A stretch of DNA of 6,199 nt from Actinomycetota bacterium (lineage in GTDB: Bacteria > Actinomycetota > Acidimicrobiia > Acidimicrobiales > Ilumatobacteraceae), in contig SYDZ01000239.1 of the NCBI GenBank assembly GCA_005801025.1, positions 1 through 6,199 on the forward strand, read 5' to 3'. Below the pieces are notes generated by a model. It did not search any database. It had not been told where the DNA came from and saw only the letters and a list, made by a program, of their open reading frames with translations. Both the position numbers and the translations under genes were made by a program. Of this stretch, positions 5,071-6,199 are shown piece after piece (the first letter of the stretch is position 1; every line of letters starts with the position of its first letter).

Positions 5071-6105
5071 CTAGCCAAAAAAGACATCGCCAATTTCGTG
5101 GAAGAGTTTGAGGTCAACGGTACGAATCTTGCCCACTATGTCGCTGAGTGGGACCCGACTAATTTTTGTGGCATCAAGCGCCACCATGTATCCAAATGCT
5201 CCCTCGTGGACAGCATCAACAGTAGCCAGACCAAAGCGAGTACACAAAATGCGATCGAAAGCAGTTGGCGTACCGCCCCTTTGCACATGACCGATTTGCA
5301 CGACGCGGGCTTCAAACCCTGTCCGCCTTTCAATTTCTTCTGCGATTCCCACACATATGCCGCCATAACGCGGTCGCCCAAGATGATCAGTGGCGTAGTC
5401 AATAGGAGTCATCGTCCCGACTATGGGTTGTGCCCCCTCGGCGACAACGACGATTGAGGCAAAGCGTCCACCTTGATGACGACTTGCGACTTCGGCACAG
5501 ACTTCGGCGATATCAAAAGGTTCTTCGGGTATCAGAATGACGGTTGCACCTCCAGCGAGACCGGCGTACACCGCAATCCATCCCGTATCTCGACCCATCA
5601 ACTCCACGACCATGACACGATCATGACTTTCGGCCGTGGTGTGTAGTCGATCAATTGCGTCGGTGGCGATTTGCACCGCAGTGTGAAATCCAAAAGAGAG
5701 TTCAGTTCCAAACACATCATTGTCAATTGTTTTTGGAACACCAATAATTGGCAAATGAGTTTCGGCAAATAGCAAAGAGGAGACAGTCAGTGAACCATTT
5801 CCACCAATCACGATTAAGGCATCAAGACGTTGTTCACGAAAGCATTTCTGTACTTGTTGAACTCCATCCTTTGAATCGTATGGGCTTCCACGTCGGGTGC
5901 CAAGAATCGTTCCCCCGCGTGGCAATAAGCCGCGCACTGCCGACGCTGGCAACTCAATGAAGCGCTGCGCCATGACCCCATCCCACGAATCCAGGAATCC
6001 AATGAACTCGTCACCATAAACTGCATCCCCTTTTCGCACGATGGCACGAATGACAGCGTTGAGTCCCGGGCAATCTCCGCCGCCAGTCATGATTCCAATG
6101 CGCAT
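5071..6105 (-). CDS. pfkA: 6-phosphofructokinase, group III (probably ATP-dependent)
   Basis: 344 residues, normal for actinobacterial phosphofructokinases. It phosphorylates fructose-6-phosphate to fructose-1,6-bisphosphate, the committed step of glycolysis, in the cytoplasm. Motifs: TGGGDCPGLNAVIR (7-20), RGGTILGTRRGSP (63-75), phosphoryl-donor loop IGGNGSL (100-106), catalytic PKTIDND (124-130, base Asp128), GFHTAVQIATDAIDRLHTTA (139-158), MGRDTGW (170-176) and HVQRGGTPTAFDR (273-285). The donor-site residues are mixed: Gly104 is the ATP-type residue, while Lys125 is shared with pyrophosphate enzymes and with actinobacterial ATP enzymes. By analogy with characterised group III enzymes, Gly104 predicts ATP use. 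Asn103 replaces the more common Asp or Glu. ATG 6105 is chosen because it begins MRIGIMTGGG and lies 6 bases after a -10 box. It is divergent from the partial gene at the right edge. Confidence 0.95.
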   Translation of the reverse strand: MRIGIMTGGGDCPGLNAVIRAIVRKGDAVYGDEFIGFLDSWDGVMAQRFIELPASAVRGLLPRGGTILGTRRGSPYDSKDGVQQVQKCFREQRLDALIVIGGNGSLTVSSLLFAETHLPIIGVPKTIDNDVFGTELSFGFHTAVQIATDAIDRLHTTAESHDRVMVVELMGRDTGWIAVYAGLAGGATVILIPEEPFDIAEVCAEVASRHQGGRFASIVVVAEGAQPIVGTMTPIDYATDHLGRPRYGGICVGIAEEIERRTGFEARVVQIGHVQRGGTPTAFDRILCTRFGLATVDAVHEGAFGYMVALDATKISRVPLSDIVGKIRTVDLKLFHEIGDVFFG

Positions 6106-6111
6106 CAGGTC

Positions 6112-6117
6112 AGCCTA
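6112..6117 (-). promoter_or_regulatory. -10 box of pfkA (probable leaderless start)
   Basis: TAGGCT on the minus strand ends 6 bases before the ATG at 6105. Hexamer and spacing are identical to those of the mannosyltransferase gene. No -35 hexamer and no Shine-Dalgarno are recognisable. Confidence 0.5.
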
Positions 6118-6124
6118 GACATGA

Positions 6125-6130
6125 AACAAT
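6125..6130 (+). promoter_or_regulatory. Possible -10 box of the gene at the right edge
   Basis: AACAAT (4 of 6 to TATAAT, with the ANNNT core) ends 6 bases before ATG 6137, the spacing seen elsewhere in the window. It is weak on its own and depends on the start at 6137 being right. Confidence 0.3.
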
Positions 6131-6136
6131 GGGGAG

Positions 6137-6199
6137 ATGGCTTGGGATTCGTCAAGAACTGTTCACTGGCACAGGCTGATCCGCGAATGGCTGGTGTAT
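6137..6199 (+). CDS. Start of an unidentified protein, truncated by the window edge
   Basis: Twenty-one codons are visible, reading MAWDSSRTVHWHRLIREW and then LVY. The segment is basic and Trp-rich and ends turning hydrophobic, as in the cytosolic lead-in to a membrane helix of a small actinobacterial membrane protein or a signal-anchor protein; I cannot name the family. A second frame from ATG 6121 is also open to the edge, so the frame choice is not certain. ATG 6137 is preferred because of the -10-like box six bases upstream and the amphipathic, membrane-lead-in character. Divergent from pfkA with 31 bp between the starts. Confidence 0.45.
   Translation, partial: MAWDSSRTVHWHRLIREWLVY

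Noticed and set aside
5055..5083. T-run and A-run flanking TAGG/CCTA as a bidirectional terminator
   Set aside because: The central stem is 4 bp, and the T/A arms pair only across a bulge and are AT-only, so stability is doubtful.
5098..5457. 119-codon plus-strand open frame
   Set aside because: It is antisense to pfkA, across its conserved C-terminal half, with no recognisable protein features.
6121..6199. Alternative plus-strand start at ATG 6121 in another frame
   Set aside because: Also open to the edge, but it has no -10 box at the favoured distance and its translation is less like a protein N-terminus. Only sequence beyond the window can settle it.

Overview
This 6.2 kb window reads as chromosomal DNA of an actinobacterium. 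The markers are an MtrA/MtrB two-component pair followed by an LpqB-like lipoprotein, a polyprenol-monophosphomannose synthase, a group III (actinobacterial-type) phosphofructokinase, and frequent GTG starts (five of nine genes). By eye the base composition is only slightly above 50% GC, much lower than in Streptomyces or Mycobacterium. The lipoprotein carries a GerMN domain only, an arrangement I associate with Acidimicrobiia. An aquatic, moderate-GC member of that class is my best guess, but it is an inference. No mobile element, CRISPR array, tRNA or rRNA is visible.

Layout: (1) bases 1-1139, minus strand: a GT2 mannosyltransferase gene followed, through a 4-bp GTGA overlap, by dinB (DNA polymerase IV). 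dinB runs off the left edge. (2) bases 1162-2220, plus strand: a gene for an 86-residue two-helix membrane protein, then an inositol-monophosphatase-family gene 6 bp later. (3) bases 2280-5049, plus strand: mtrA, mtrB and the lpqB-like gene, tightly packed with 4-6 bp gaps. (4) bases 5071-6105, minus strand: phosphofructokinase, convergent with the lpqB-like gene across only 21 bp. (5) bases 6137 to the right edge, plus strand: the first 21 codons of a probable further gene, divergent from pfkA. The window is almost entirely coding, and the longest gap is 59 bp (2221-2279), just upstream of mtrA.

The MtrAB-LpqB cluster is an envelope/cell-division signalling module: membrane kinase, DNA-binding regulator and a lipoprotein that tunes the kinase in better-studied actinobacteria. 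The mannosyltransferase supplies lipid-linked mannose for envelope glycosylation. The inositol-phosphatase-like enzyme could feed inositol phospholipid synthesis, so several neighbours point to the envelope. Pfk is central glycolysis and dinB is translesion DNA synthesis.

The most interesting non-coding pattern is the start sites. Every gene that heads a transcription unit has a -10-like hexamer (ANNNT core) ending 5 or 6 bases before its start codon, so those mRNAs are probably leaderless. The internal operon genes lack such a hexamer, and the lpqB-like gene instead has a purine-rich Shine-Dalgarno stretch. Two divergent gene pairs share extremely short promoter regions of 22 and 31 bp, in one of which the two -10 boxes overlap. 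A perfect 8-bp inverted repeat sits right against the mtrA start.
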